From the NCBI RefSeq assembly GCF_932526225.1, contig NC_064047.1, positions 682,001 to 746,000 on the forward strand: a stretch of DNA of 64,000 nt, in the 5' to 3' direction. The stretch's first letter is position 1, and each line of letters begins with the position of its first letter. The notes beneath the pieces were generated by a model. That model did not search any database. It saw nothing but the letters and a program-made list of their open reading frames with translations, and had not been told where the DNA came from. This document shows, piece after piece, positions 11,331 through 24,500 of the stretch. The stretch is from Nematostella vectensis (taxonomy: Eukaryota > Cnidaria > Anthozoa > Actiniaria > Edwardsiidae). The position numbers were made by a program, and so were the translations under genes.

Positions 11331-12049
11331 TAAACGATGGCTTTAATTTCTATGCCGTTGATAGGTAATTCCATGCATTCATGCTGGGGAAAAACAATTT
11401 CAAAAATCGCGAAAAAGATTAAGATCAAGAAAAGATGATGTTTTGCTCGAAATGATACACGACCCATAAAAAAAGCCCTTGGGAGTAAAATCACTATACG
11501 CTTGGAAGGAGTCCATTATGAAATAAATCGATTATGGTTTTCTAAGAAAAAGTTCTCTGTACATCCCTCAAGGAATGGGGTCTATAACTTGGAATTTCCG
11601 CCAAGGAATTTTGCCGTAAAGCGTTTGTCTCAAGAGAGAAGTAGAATACTATGCTTGATGAGCAAAGAGTATGGCCCATATATGTGAAAAATTTGAGAAA
11701 ATCAAAATGTGAAAAAAACCTCTAAACATAGAATACAGAGATAGAAATAGGACCTCCAACAAGAGTTGTTAAAACTGAGCAGTATAAAATGTGTAATGTT
11801 TTCAAAATAGACAGGCATATCTTTAAGCCATGTGCATCAATTCGAGTCTAACACACCTCTATTCTATAAAGATATCTGTTATTGAGTGAGGTTAAGTGGT
11901 TTATCTTAAATATGCGTCAATGTGCATGGTCGTTGTGGTAGAAGAATAAAATGTCACATACGCTCATTTGAATATGATAGTCAGCAATGAAGTTTTCTTT
12001 CCTTTTGCTTGCGACGAAAACGATCTGCTCAAGATTTCTGCCCAAACTA

Positions 12050-12180
12050 CAGCCTTTGTGGCCATCTGTTCACCTTATTAAAGTTATTCAAATAATGGCG
12101 AACACCCTTACAATAGGGATCCCCCTCCATAGACCCTGTAATAGGCTGGCTTTTGTACATATGTTTGGGACATAGCGCTA
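12050..12180 (+). repeat. duplicated ~135-bp block, second copy
   Basis: Partner of 11190-11330, described there. Confidence 0.65.
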
Positions 12181-12189
12181 TTAAGCCAG

Positions 12190-14460
12190 ATTGCTTGTCC
12201 AATCAGATATTGCTTGTACGCGAGATGGATTGTCCAATAGGAGAACTCGAATCGTCAAATTATCACTTGACAATAACATTATAAGCCAAACCAAAATCTG
12301 AAATAGCGGTAAATCGACGCGAAAATAGCGTGTATTCTAATATTATTGAGGAAAAAAAAGGTATTGGTACAAAATAGAACGCTATTAAAGACTTGCATTT
12401 TTTTTTCAATTTAGGGACATCAAAGTCCCTAAGATATTTTAATATCTTTTTTTTGGTTAAGACATTTTAAAAAATGTTGTGTAATATTGCCAACAGCCAC
12501 ACCCGCCACAATTGTAAATAAATCTGCTTTGATACCTAGTCCTTTATGGGAGATTGTGGCTCTGACTTAAAAGTCTATAAGCGGTTTCTCCTTTCTATAA
12601 GAGACTATAGGTTCATTCCGTATGAGGCTGAGATCCGTGATAAGTTGCCAGTTTTTTATAAGAATCTTCAAAAGATTCTGTTTAGCCGGGTGGAACCTCA
12701 TGACAAAATGTTTAGATTCGTTTATTAGATGCCATGTTTGCCTCAAAACGCATTTTGCCTGTCCGTGAATTCAACACTCGCCGTTATGTATGTTGTGAAA
12801 TCGCGTAACCGTATCTAGAATAAGTTGCGGATTTCGGCTTAGAAGGTGGCAAGTGAGGAATTTGTTCTCAACGGACCTAGGCCATCTCCCTAGACACAAA
12901 CCCTTCTTATAACTAAGAGGGTGGCAAGAGGAGAGAATGCGTGTACTGAAAAGTTTCAGTAAGCTATGGACATCAAAGATCTTTAAATCAATGAATCTTT
13001 CGCCCTTTTATAGACTTCTGATGAAGTAAATAAAGTGCGTAGTGTCTTTGAGATTACACTTTTGCTTGAGCGTTATATGCCGCAGAAATGGATCTACGGA
13101 GGACGATATACGCTAGACGTGGTTTATGAGGTGACAAAAACCTTAGGTGACATATTATATGTCTTTGTGGTGGAATTTGTCGTTCTTTAGTGTTTCACGT
13201 CTATGGGAGCGTTGCTCGACCTGACATAAGCGCTTTCTTTGTGCATGTAAAGTTTCTTAGAGTTATTTAGGACATATCTGCAGTACAGCTCACTCCTGTT
13301 TTAATAGATTTCTTAAAATCAAACAGGACGATTTGAGGCTGCCGAGAATCGCCACTGTAACTCGTAGAATTCAAAGTGCACTTAGGCTAAATCTGGCTTT
13401 TTCTGAGAGAGGGCTCGCTCATCTCGTCTAAGGTGCCTTCCGATGTCATCGTTTGATGATAACTCGGCGGGCGGTTATAGCGTTTACAAGACCGGTTTCG
13501 GACTCTTAATGAAGAGACCTTCGTCAGTTGTTTTTCGCTAGGTTGCTAATGAGGACTTCGTAAAGTATACTCGATTAGCGGATTCACTGCTGTTTTTTTA
13601 TTCGGCTATCTCTTGGGGTATAAAATTCGACCAGCTGCTATTCCTAAGGGGGTGTTTAACGGTTTTTCCAATTCTGCCATCTCTTAGGGTTAAAAACTCC
13701 TTCGACCACACCCAATCTCTTAGGGGTAAGAATTTCTGTTGACCACACCCAAGGTGATATCCCTTAAGGTTAAAATCGATTTTGTCGACGATAACCCCCC
13801 TCCCCCCGCCCGCGGTTTGTAGCTCGATCTACCAGGAATCCATCAGTTTTACTAGAGATTCTATTATAACATCACTAGGCTGGGCTAGTGTGTGTGTGTG
13901 TGTTGGGCGGGGGAGGGGAGGGGGAGAGGTTCATCTGAACTATTCTGCGGGCTGGGCTTTAGATGTTACTGCGAAGACGCTGAAGTTGCTTCCACTAAGA
14001 GGGCGTCAACGGGTTTAAACAGCAGACGTTTTGTGTTGAATGAATATTTATTGGTCGTTGATTACACAATCTGTTATTAGTTTGACATTAGCACGTATCT
14101 GAGTCCACGCCAGCTTAAACACATGCGCCATTGGATATAGGAGCGCGCCAGGAGCCTGGCACTAAAATGAGAGTACATACAACTGTGAGAGTGAACGGAG
14201 AGTGAACCTTTTCAGAGACTGGCTATTTAGAAAAACTGCGAGCCATCCAGAATCAGGTATGTGTCTAAATGTCCTGTCCCAAGAAATGGCGGTAAAAGTC
14301 ATGCATTTGCTTTAGCCAACGTGAGCCTGAGCTATACCTGTGTTCAAATCTGAAATCTAGCCATCCCGCTGACTCTCCTTAGACAAGAATACAGTTGTAA
14401 CATGCTAGTGGTTGGTTCTGTGCGCGTCCAATTTGAGACCTACAGATAGGCCGGACAAAA
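12190..14460. other. intergenic stretch, no gene recognised
   Basis: No supported coding region. Around 13485-13540 is a sequence with ACCGGTTTCGGACTC and AAGAGACCTTCGTCAG, a layout often seen near ends of dispersed elements, but no partner is visible here. A short GT run lies at 13888-13902, and a C/G-rich stretch at 13790-13815. Confidence 0.4.
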
Positions 14461-14463
14461 AGC

Positions 14464-14760
14464 TAATCCAATTCCATGCTATTTATAAGCTATATATATT
14501 TATACCGTAAGCCCCCATATAACGGAACTCATCCAATTCCATGCTATTTATATGCTATATACCGTAAGCCCCTATATAACGGAACTCATCCAATTCCGTG
14601 CTATTTATAAGCAATATATACCGTGAAGCCCCTATATAAGGGAAATCAATAAACTCCATGCTATTTTCTTTATATACAGTGGACCCTTATATAACGGACA
14701 CCTTTGGGACCCAAAAAGCAACGGTCATATAGCGGTGTACATCCATTTTTACGATCTTTA
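14464..14760. repeat. ~60-bp minisatellite beside a pogo/Tc1-mariner-like end
   Basis: Three to four imperfect units of about 60 bp contain CCCCTATATAACGGAACTCA and ATTCCATGCTATTTATAAGC. The last unit runs into TACAGTGGACCCTTATATAA, then CGGACACC, which resembles terminal inverted repeats of pogo/Tigger-type elements (family knowledge). The repeated core is itself similar to that end. I find no matching right-hand end nearby. Confidence 0.65.
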
Positions 14761-14989
14761 CCGTTACTTTACCAAGTTAACAATGTAATAAATTTCGAGA
14801 TTATTCCAATAAGCATCGAAAACGCTTCAGATATGTAGCGAGTAACGAAAAGACTCTTAAAAAGCTCTGGTACATTCGCTAAAAATGTATTTTATTACCA
14901 TATTTAACAAGTGAATAAATATATAGAAGTATGGTTCAACCAGTGCATGCTACCATTACTCTATAGATAACTGGCAAACTTGGTCATGC

Positions 14990-15041
14990 AATTGCATGTC
15001 ACGCGGTTGTCGTGACACTAAAAGTGTCACGCAATTGCAAG
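14990..15041. repeat. small perfect hairpin
   Basis: CGTGACACT, AAA, AGTGTCACG forms a 9-bp stem with a 3-base loop near 15010-15030, bracketed by further GTCACGC and GCAATTGC words. No function assigned. Confidence 0.6.
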
Positions 15042-15440
15042 GAACAGTACCAGAGTCATGTTCTTAAGAAAATTAATCTCAATTTTGGAAATGTACATTA
15101 TCTGAGACCTGTTGTCTACTCTCAATAGGCGACACGCACTTGGTAATCACTTGACTCTTTGGCTTGCAAACTGGCGCGCGCTAAGCTTTTGGCGACAAAA
15201 TATAACCGCCGAAAGCAACATTTGCAAAAAAAGAACCTTTAAATTTTCCATCTGCGATTAAAGTCTGATACTTTATTAATGATATTTGATTAAAAGTTTC
15301 TCAGGTACTGGCTTGTGCCGCAACGTAAAATAACGTTGTGGCCATTTTCATATATAAGAGACGTCGTATGGGTTAGTCAATAAACCATTATCTTCAATTT
15401 TTCCGTCAATCTTTGGCTTATGGTCGGAGCCATTTCTGTG

Positions 15441-15446
15441 TTTATT
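15441..15446 (-). promoter_or_regulatory. probable poly(A) signal of lectin copy B
   Basis: AATAAA on the minus strand about 100 nt after the copy B stop codon at 15545-15547. Confidence 0.5.
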
Positions 15447-15544
15447 TCGGTGTGAGTTTGCCTATCAATCAAAACGTCACGTGATTTCTAAGTGCATGTC
15501 GCCTATTTCAAATATTTATAAGGTTAATATTCCCTAGCTACTAC

Positions 15545-18500
15545 TCAGGCTGGTTTCATGCAGATGTATGGCCGCTTGGCGTCACACTTTGTGTCTGCCC
15601 ATTTTCCCTCGTCCGAGTCCCTCGCAACTACGCAGTCCGTGTCGTCTCCCGGGCTGTTAGGGTGGCCTGGGGCAAAGTTTTGGTAGCTTGCAGGCTCAGA
15701 ATCTTGCCAGAAGAAGTTTCCTTCGGTTGTCTTGTCATTAAGACCAAGCCAAACTTCTTTGCCAGCTTTCTTACCGACGGTAGCTTCTATTAGGAACGAG
15801 AATAAGATCATGTTATGATAATGATACACACATACAACCTAAAATAAGGTTGCAGTTTTACCGTCCTATCATACATAGCTCACGTTAAATCAGAGGAAAC
15901 ACATACATGACAAAATTGTCCTTTTACAACATTCCAAATAAATTTTTCCGCATTTTATTCCAAATCCCTTCTTCATCATTTCATTCCAATTCTCTTCGTC
16001 CGCATTTCAAATCAATTCCGTTCTTGCTTATTTCATTCCAATTCCATTCTTCCTCATTTTATTCCAATTCTCTTCTTTCGCATTTCATTCTAAATCCTCT
16101 CTTCCCCATTTCATTCCAACTCCCTTCTTCCACTTTTCATTCCAACTCCCTTCTTCCACATTTCATTCCAATTCTCTTCTGTAAAGATGCTGTTTAACCG
16201 GAATCCCATTCCCATTCCCGTTAAGGTTCCTGTACCCAGAAGCCTAAGTTATCAAGTTTCCCAATCTTAACACAAGGAGAACGCCGGATCTCGATTTACC
16301 CCAATTACAAAGATATATTGGAAGAGATAAATTCATTTAATTACAGCTCCCTTGTATTTCTTATTGCAATCCATACGTTGTGTGGATCCCTCCCTCCCCT
16401 GTTTCCGCCGACTATGATAATCTTTTGAATGTAATCTAAGTGGTGTTGTGATTTTTATCGTACCTTCGACCAGCTTCAATTTCTCTGTTGAAAGCGCTTT
16501 GTCGAACAGCATCAAATGCGCAAGTCGTGCATATATAGGCGTTTCACTGTCTTTTTTCCAGCCGATGAAGTATTCCGTAACATCAGCACTGGATTGCACG
16601 CTTTTACCCGCCATGTTCTGCTGCTTGACTTTGACGCCATCTATGAAAATACTGGCGTTTAACGTATCCTTGTTCCAGACTCCGGCTATGAAGTGCCACT
16701 TGTTTTGAATAAGAGATCTGGTGATAATGATGATGATAGTAATAATGATATTGATAAAGGCTATGAAGTGCCACTTGTTTAGAATAAGAGATCTGGTGAT
16801 AATGATGATGGTGATGAGTATGATAATGATGATGAGTATGATGATAATGACGGTGATGATGATGATGATGATGATGATAATGATGAGTGTGATGATGATG
16901 GTGATGGTGATGATGATGAGTATGATAATGATGATGAGTATGATGATAATGATGGTGATGGTGATATTGATAAACACACATAAAGGAGCGTACACAGGGG
17001 GTGCCCCCCCTGGCTGCCAAAAAAGGGCCATTTCTTATAAGGAATCTTCAAATGCTATTCTTTTTCCAAATGATACCTCTGACTGCGCACCTCGGCCAAT
17101 CCTGGGAGCGCGCCTGACATAAAGACTGTGTTAAAGTAGAGTGTTGATATTGATAATGATGATGGCGATGATCATATTAATAAAGGCAAATAAAGACTAT
17201 GTTAAATATCAATGCACCTATCCCACAACCCACCACGATATACGTACACCTATCCCACAAGCCACCAAGATATCAATACACCTATCCCACAATCCACCAT
17301 GGTATCAGTACACCCAATCCACAAGCCACCAAGATATCAATACACCTATCCCAAAACCAGCCACAATATCAATACACCTATCCCACAACCCACCACGATA
17401 TCAATAAACAAAACCCACAACCCACCACGATATCAATACACCTATCCCATATACCACTACGATATCAATACCCCTATCCCAAAACCCACCACGATATCAA
17501 TACACCTATATCATAACCCACCTCGATATCAGTATGCCTATCCCATAACCAGCCACGATATCAATACACCTATCCCACAACCCACCACGATATCAGTACA
17601 CCCACACAACAACACACCACGATATCAATACCCCTATCCCACAATCCACCATGATATCCGTACAGCTATTTCACAATCCACCACGATATCAATACACCTA
17701 TCTCACAACCCACCACGATATCAATAAACAAAACCCACAACCCACCACGATATCAATACACCTATCCCACAACCCACCACGATATCAATACACCTATCCT
17801 ACAACCCACCACGATATCAATAAACAAAACCCACAACCCACCACGATATAAATACACCTATCCCACAACCCACCACGATATCAATACACCTATCCCACAA
17901 CCCACCACGGTATCAATACACCTATCCCACAACCCGCAATGATACCAATAAACCTATCCCACAACCCACCACGATATCAATACACCTATCCTACAACCCA
18001 CAACGATATCAATACCCCTATCCCACAACCCATCACGATATACGTACACCTTTCCCACAACCCACCACGATATAAATACACCTATCCCACAACCCACCAC
18101 GATATCAATACACCTATCCCACAACCCACGTCGATATCAATACACCTTTCCCACAATCCACCACGATATCAGTACACCTATCCCACAATCCACCATGGTA
18201 TCAGTACACCCAATCCACAAGCCACCAAGATATCAATACACCTATCCCAAAACCAGCCACAATATCAATACACCTATCCCACAACCCACCACGATATCAA
18301 TAAACAAAACCCACAACCCACCACGATATCAATACACCTATCCCATATACCACTACGATATCAATACCCCTATCCCAAAACCCACCACGATATCAATACA
18401 CCTATATCATAACCCACCTCGATATCAGTATGCCTATCCCATAACCAGCCACGATATCAATACACCTATCCCACAACCCACCACGATATCAGTACACCCA

Positions 18501-21500
18501 CACAACAACACACCACGATATCAATACCCCTATCCCACAATCCACCATGATATCCGTACAGCTATTTCACAATCCACCACGATATCAATACACCTATCTC
18601 ACAACCCACCACGATATCAATAAACAAAACCCACAACCCACCACGATATCAATACACCTATCTCACAACCCACCACGATATCAATAAACAAAACCCACAA
18701 CCCACCACGATATAAATACACCTATCCCACAACCCACCACGATATCAATACACCTATCCCACAACCCACCACGGTATCAATACACCTATCCCACAACCCG
18801 CAATTATACCAATAAACAAAACCCACAACCCACCACGATATCAATAAACAAAACCCACAACCCACCACGATATAAATACACCTATCCCACAACCCACCAC
18901 GATACCAATACACCTATCCCACAACCCACCACGATATCAATACACCTATCCCACAACCCACCACGATATCAATAAACAAAACCCACAACCCACCACGATA
19001 TAAATACACCTATCCCACAACCCAAAACGATATCAATACACCTATCCCACAACCCACCACGGTATCAATACACCTATCCCACAACCCGCAATGATACCAA
19101 TAAACCTATCCCACAACCCACCACGATATCAATACACCTATCCTACAACCCACAACGATATCAATACCCCTATCCCACAACCCATCACGATATACGTACA
19201 CCTTTCCCACAACCCACCACGATATAAATACACCTATCCCACAACCCACCACGATATTAATACACCTATCCCACAACCCACGTCGATATCAATACACCTT
19301 TCCCACAATCCACCACGATATCAGTACACCTATCCCACAAGCCACCACGATATCAATACACCCATTCAACAACCCACCACGATATCAATACATCCATCCC
19401 ACAACCCACCACGATATTAATACATTTATCACACAACCAACCACGATATCAATACATCCATCCCACAACCCACCACGATATCAATACACCTATCGCACAA
19501 TCCACCACGATATCAATACATCCATCCCACAATCCACCACGATATCAATACACCTATCCCAAAACCCACCACGATACCAATTCACCTATTCCACAAACCA
19601 CCACGATATCAACACAGCTATCCCACAACCCTCCACGATATCAATACACCTATCCCACAATCCACCACGATATCAATACACCTATCCCACAACCCACCAC
19701 GATATCAATACACCTATCGCACAATCCACCACGATATCAATACATCCATCCCACAATCCACCACGATATCAATACACCTATCCCAAAACCCACCACGATA
19801 CCAATTCACCTATTCCACAAACCACCACGATATCAACACAGCTATCCCACAACCCACCACGATATCAATACACCTATCCCACAATCCACCACGATATCAA
19901 TACACCTATCCCACAATCCACCACGATATCAATACAGCTATTCCACAACCCACCACGATATCAATACAGCTATCCCACAACCCACCACGATATCAATACA
20001 GCTCTTCCATAACCAAACACACCTATCCTACAACCCAAGCGAAATGTTGGGACATACCCTCCACTAGTGACGCCATTATCTTGATTTCCGAATAGAGTGA
20101 ACTCTAATGTTCCTTGGCGTGACATTACAAAGCGGAAAGTGTAAGGCTTCCAGTACGAGTAGAAGTACATGTATTCCATCTCGAGCACTTTGACCCACAT
20201 GGCGATGGTCACGCTGATGGAGCTGAAGTCGTAGCGAGGCGTGGTGGCGTAGTCGCCTGGAGTGCCGGGGAAGTGAAGAACGGTGGTTTTGGTGTCCTCG
20301 TCTTGGACGTACTTAACATCGCCAACAAGTCTACCAAAATACAACACTTCAAACCTTTTTTTTTGCAATTCATTGTCACACTCTGCTCTCAATCAAATGT
20401 GTTGGCATCACTTTTAATTAAAATTGCTCTAAAATAACATTGTGTTTTTTTAACAGTAACCATAACTTATGACATTTTTTCGCAAGTCATACAAAATATA
20501 TTAACACATTGACCCCTTAACCGGCCTGTACCGGCTTTGGGAAGTACCCACAACCCAAAAAATTCATAAATTCAAAATAAACACAACAAGATGAAGATAC
20601 TCAGGCATCAGTCTAAGGGATAAATGGCCAGTCAACACTCCTCTCCCCAAAGTCAGACAAGATGAAGATACTCAGGCTCAAGATGAAGATACTCAGGCAT
20701 CAGTCTAAGGGATAAATGGTCTTGCAGATATGCATCCAACCAAGGTGTTGGCATCTACTCTTAAGCCAAATAATAGCACAGGTTCTTTGACAAATCTCAA
20801 ATCGAACAAGGAGAGAAAAGCAGAATCACCCCTCTCAATAAAACGCTCAAAATACCACACAAGGGAGAGAGATCAGCAAACACAGCTCAAGACACAAATA
20901 GATACCTTTATTCTGATCCTCCAGGTACATTTCCTTGGCCTCAAAACACAATGTCCATTCCTTGAAGGATTGTACAACCACGAAAATATCTTTACGTATT
21001 GCAAAGCATTCTGGGAGATCCAGGGGAAAATTCACGAGGGGAGGGCCAGTCAACACTCCTCTCCCCAAAGTCTTTTCACCCCGAAGCCAAACAAATGAAT
21101 TCCAGGTCATACAGACCCAGAATAGCAGTGTAAACAATTTTGGAATCAATTTGGTTTCAGAAAAGACAGCATTTAGGAGAGCTGTGGTGATTCATTAGAA
21201 AATTATTTTCTCATCCGGGCAAAGCCAAACAAGGAAAAATCATCATGAATCCACCTTTGCTTGCAAATATCCATAAGCAAAGCACTCAATTATGCCCCAA
21301 AAGACTTCATGATGTCCTGAGACACTCTACTAATATGCTCATAGCTGTATTTTTGATGAAAAATACAAGCAACCATCAACTTGTGCTGGCTTCAGCACAA
21401 CGACGAGGGATTAAAAGTGGGGACCGCAAAGTTGGAAAGCTTGGATACCGCTGACTAGGTGCAGCTGTGTTTGACTTTGACGGGCTGTATAAAACTCAGA

Positions 21501-24500
21501 ATAGGGGGGGAGGTATCTGTTTTCAGTCTGTTTTTTGTAAATTCAGCTCCAAAAAAGCCAGGAGTCAATGGGTTAAGAAATATATTAAAATGTGGTTCGC
21601 TTTTACTGCGGTTTTTTTTATTCTGCGAAATCTCGCCTACCGTTTCCACCACCTCAATGGTCTTCTGGATTCTGTCATTAAAATTCTTTGAAGCCTTTTC
21701 ATTGGCCGGCAACAAGATGTCTTCCAGTAAAGCTCATCTCCACGGGGGGTAACCAGTCAATACGTTTTGAATGACGGATTCCAGAAAGCGGCAGAAAGCA
21801 GGAATTTTTTTTACATGAGCTCGCAGAATCTTGCAAATCGCAGTAACGGATTTACACAGGGAGCAAAAAGTTTTCATATGAAGTTTTGATATCTAGCTAT
21901 ATATCTATCTATTTTGAGATCGCATTTTAAAAAGTACATTAAGGCAAAAGAGAAGACCTGAATACGTTACGATATCGAAAAGAAAATTAAATAAATGATT
22001 TGAAAATGAATATATATATTTAAGCATAGCCTCTGAACATCCTCCATCACTTTTTTGGCCGTAAAGTACCTTGTTATTCTTTATTTTAAAGCATCTTAAA
22101 TTTCGCGAACATTTTCTCGGCAAACTTCGCGAGTCTTTAATTTTGCCATCGTGGAGAAAAATTGTGTTTGCAAGGGAATTAAGTTCGCGAATTATTTGAG
22201 GTTCAAGAAACTTTTTTTTTCTTTTTTCCAATAAAATGACGTTAACCGATTACTAAAAGACCAATATAATTGAAACAAAACCAACCCGCTGTCCCTTAGC
22301 AGCATCTGAATATGAATCGCCTCAAAAGTCAGTCTTACACTAATGTAAAAAGTGTTCTTGTTCTCTCGAGCAATTACCGAGTACTGTCACATGTAATTAC
22401 AAAAAGATATTAATAGAACCCTCATCGTTTTTTCGGTATCCATTAAATTTCGCGAGATCAAAGTTCGCGGTCTTTATTTTTCGCGAGTCGTTTAAGTTCG
22501 TTAATTTTTTAAACTCGCGAAGAACACGAACTAAGTACGCGCAAAAAAATTTAATATAATAAGTTATCTTGGTAGGGCTACCGCGAAGCTCATTGGCATG
22601 TTGTGCACTATAGCCCTACCCCTTCCCCCCCCCCCCTCACGCCTCTCACCTCAAGCCAGACGATAGGGGGTCTGTTCCATCTAGCTTCCAGTAAGCCATT
22701 GGGGAAAACGTCTCCTTCACATCTTTGAAAGATCAATGAACAGTGACATGGTTAACGTTCGATCTAAAGTCTTTTATAAAAGAAATATTTGAATATCTCT
22801 TTAAAGATTATTTAAAGCTTCAGAGAGTCCCCGTTTCGCCTTTGTCATTATATCAAAATACTAAGTGGGATTAACTATTTGAATTGAAATTTTCATTAAT
22901 AGAATTTAGAAAGCTATTAAGACATTTTCGATTTGATTCCAGAAAAAATGTTACCCTTATTTCCCCAACAAATAGCCTCTAACCAGGCGCAAAGAACTCG
23001 GGGAAATAAGGGATAGATCCCGCGAGCACAGTGAGAAGCGAGCGCGCCTCGTCTCCTCTCTTCGTTGCCAACACTTCGAGCTTACTATGCAGGCTTAGGG
23101 TGATATACCCGGGTTCCAGAGCCTCAAAGATCTCTCTATTAAGTGGCCAGCGAGGTAAACAGAAAGACGTTCAAGGCTCTGGAACCAAGGTAGGGGGGAT
23201 AAAGGATAGAGAGATGAATGGAGAGAGGCGAGAGCGCCTAGTCCCCGTCCCTCTTCCCAACCCCTTGGGCTTGCTATACAGGCTACACAAGAAAGGGATT
23301 CTTCCGAGAGATCCCTTCAGCACCGGGAATCTACTTACTTTCTGGAATTTGCCAAATCAAAGTGTTTGTTTGGGGAAAACGGAACTCTATGAGTCCCCCG
23401 ACAGCACCTATATCCTGAAGTCAAAATCCCCCACTTAATGCAAGGGGTGTGGGAGGGCAGAAGACTACCAGATTTACTATTGTCATCACTTACCTATTTT
23501 GCGGTCGTCCTTGATGAGAGACAACAACACTTGACCAATCAGCTGACTTTCAATCTCATTAGTCACCGAAGCGAGGCTGGCGCCTATACCAACACAGGCT
23601 GCCCGAGCTTTCTCCCAGGTCTTTTGCTTGGAGAATGCCTTGAACTTCTTGGACCCGAGCTGGTACCAATTGCCGTCGAGAGCTGTCAGAATGAATGACA
23701 AAAATGGGTATATATTACCAGTATATTTGTAACCAGTAAATGTTACCAGTTCATCAATAAAAATAAAGAGTAAGTGTTGCAAAATGCCCTATGGCATTTT
23801 TGTCACAGCGGAGTTGCCCTGCCTGCCTCTCTGACAAAGGTGCCCGTCCGTCTCCCTGCCTGCCTGTGAATCAACTGACCTTTGCGTGTAAATATCTTGC
23901 ACTTTCTTAATGGATGACACGGCTTGTAATCCTGAAAATGTATATTAAGTATCAGCAAGATACTTAAGAAATCATCCCTTAAGAAATCATCCCTTTAGAA
24001 ATCATCCCTTAAGAAATCATCCCTTTAGAAATCATCCCTTCAGAAATCATCCCTTAAGAAATCATCCCTTAAGAAATCATCCCTTTAGAAATCATCCCTT
24101 CAGAAATCATCCCTTAAGAAATCATCCCTTTAGAAATCATCCCTTTAGAAATCATCCCTTCAGAAATCATCCCTTCAGAAATCTTCCCTTCAGAAATCAT
24201 CCCTTAAGAAATCATCCCTTAAGAAATCATCCCTTTAGAAATCATCCCTTTAGAAATCATCCCTTCAGAAATCATCCCTTAAGAAATCATCCCTTCAGAA
24301 ATCATCCCTTCAGAAATCATCCCTTCAGACATTATCCCTTCAGAAATCATCCCTTAAGAAATCATCCCTTTAGAAATCATCCCTTCAGAAATCATCCCTT
24401 CAGAAATCATCCGTTCAGAAATCTTCCCTTCAGAAATCATCCGTTTAGAAATCATCCCCTTTAGAAATCATCCCTTCAGAAATCATCCCTTAAGAAATCA

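Noticed and set aside
16333-17031. 232-codon minus-strand frame
   Set aside because: It contains the real LamG exon 6 (16464-16717), extended on both sides through intron and GAT microsatellite.
17205-20035. CRISPR-like look of regularly spaced ~30-bp repeats (also 42823-52246)
   Set aside because: Units are contiguous with no unique spacers and no cas genes; the genome is eukaryotic. These are minisatellites.
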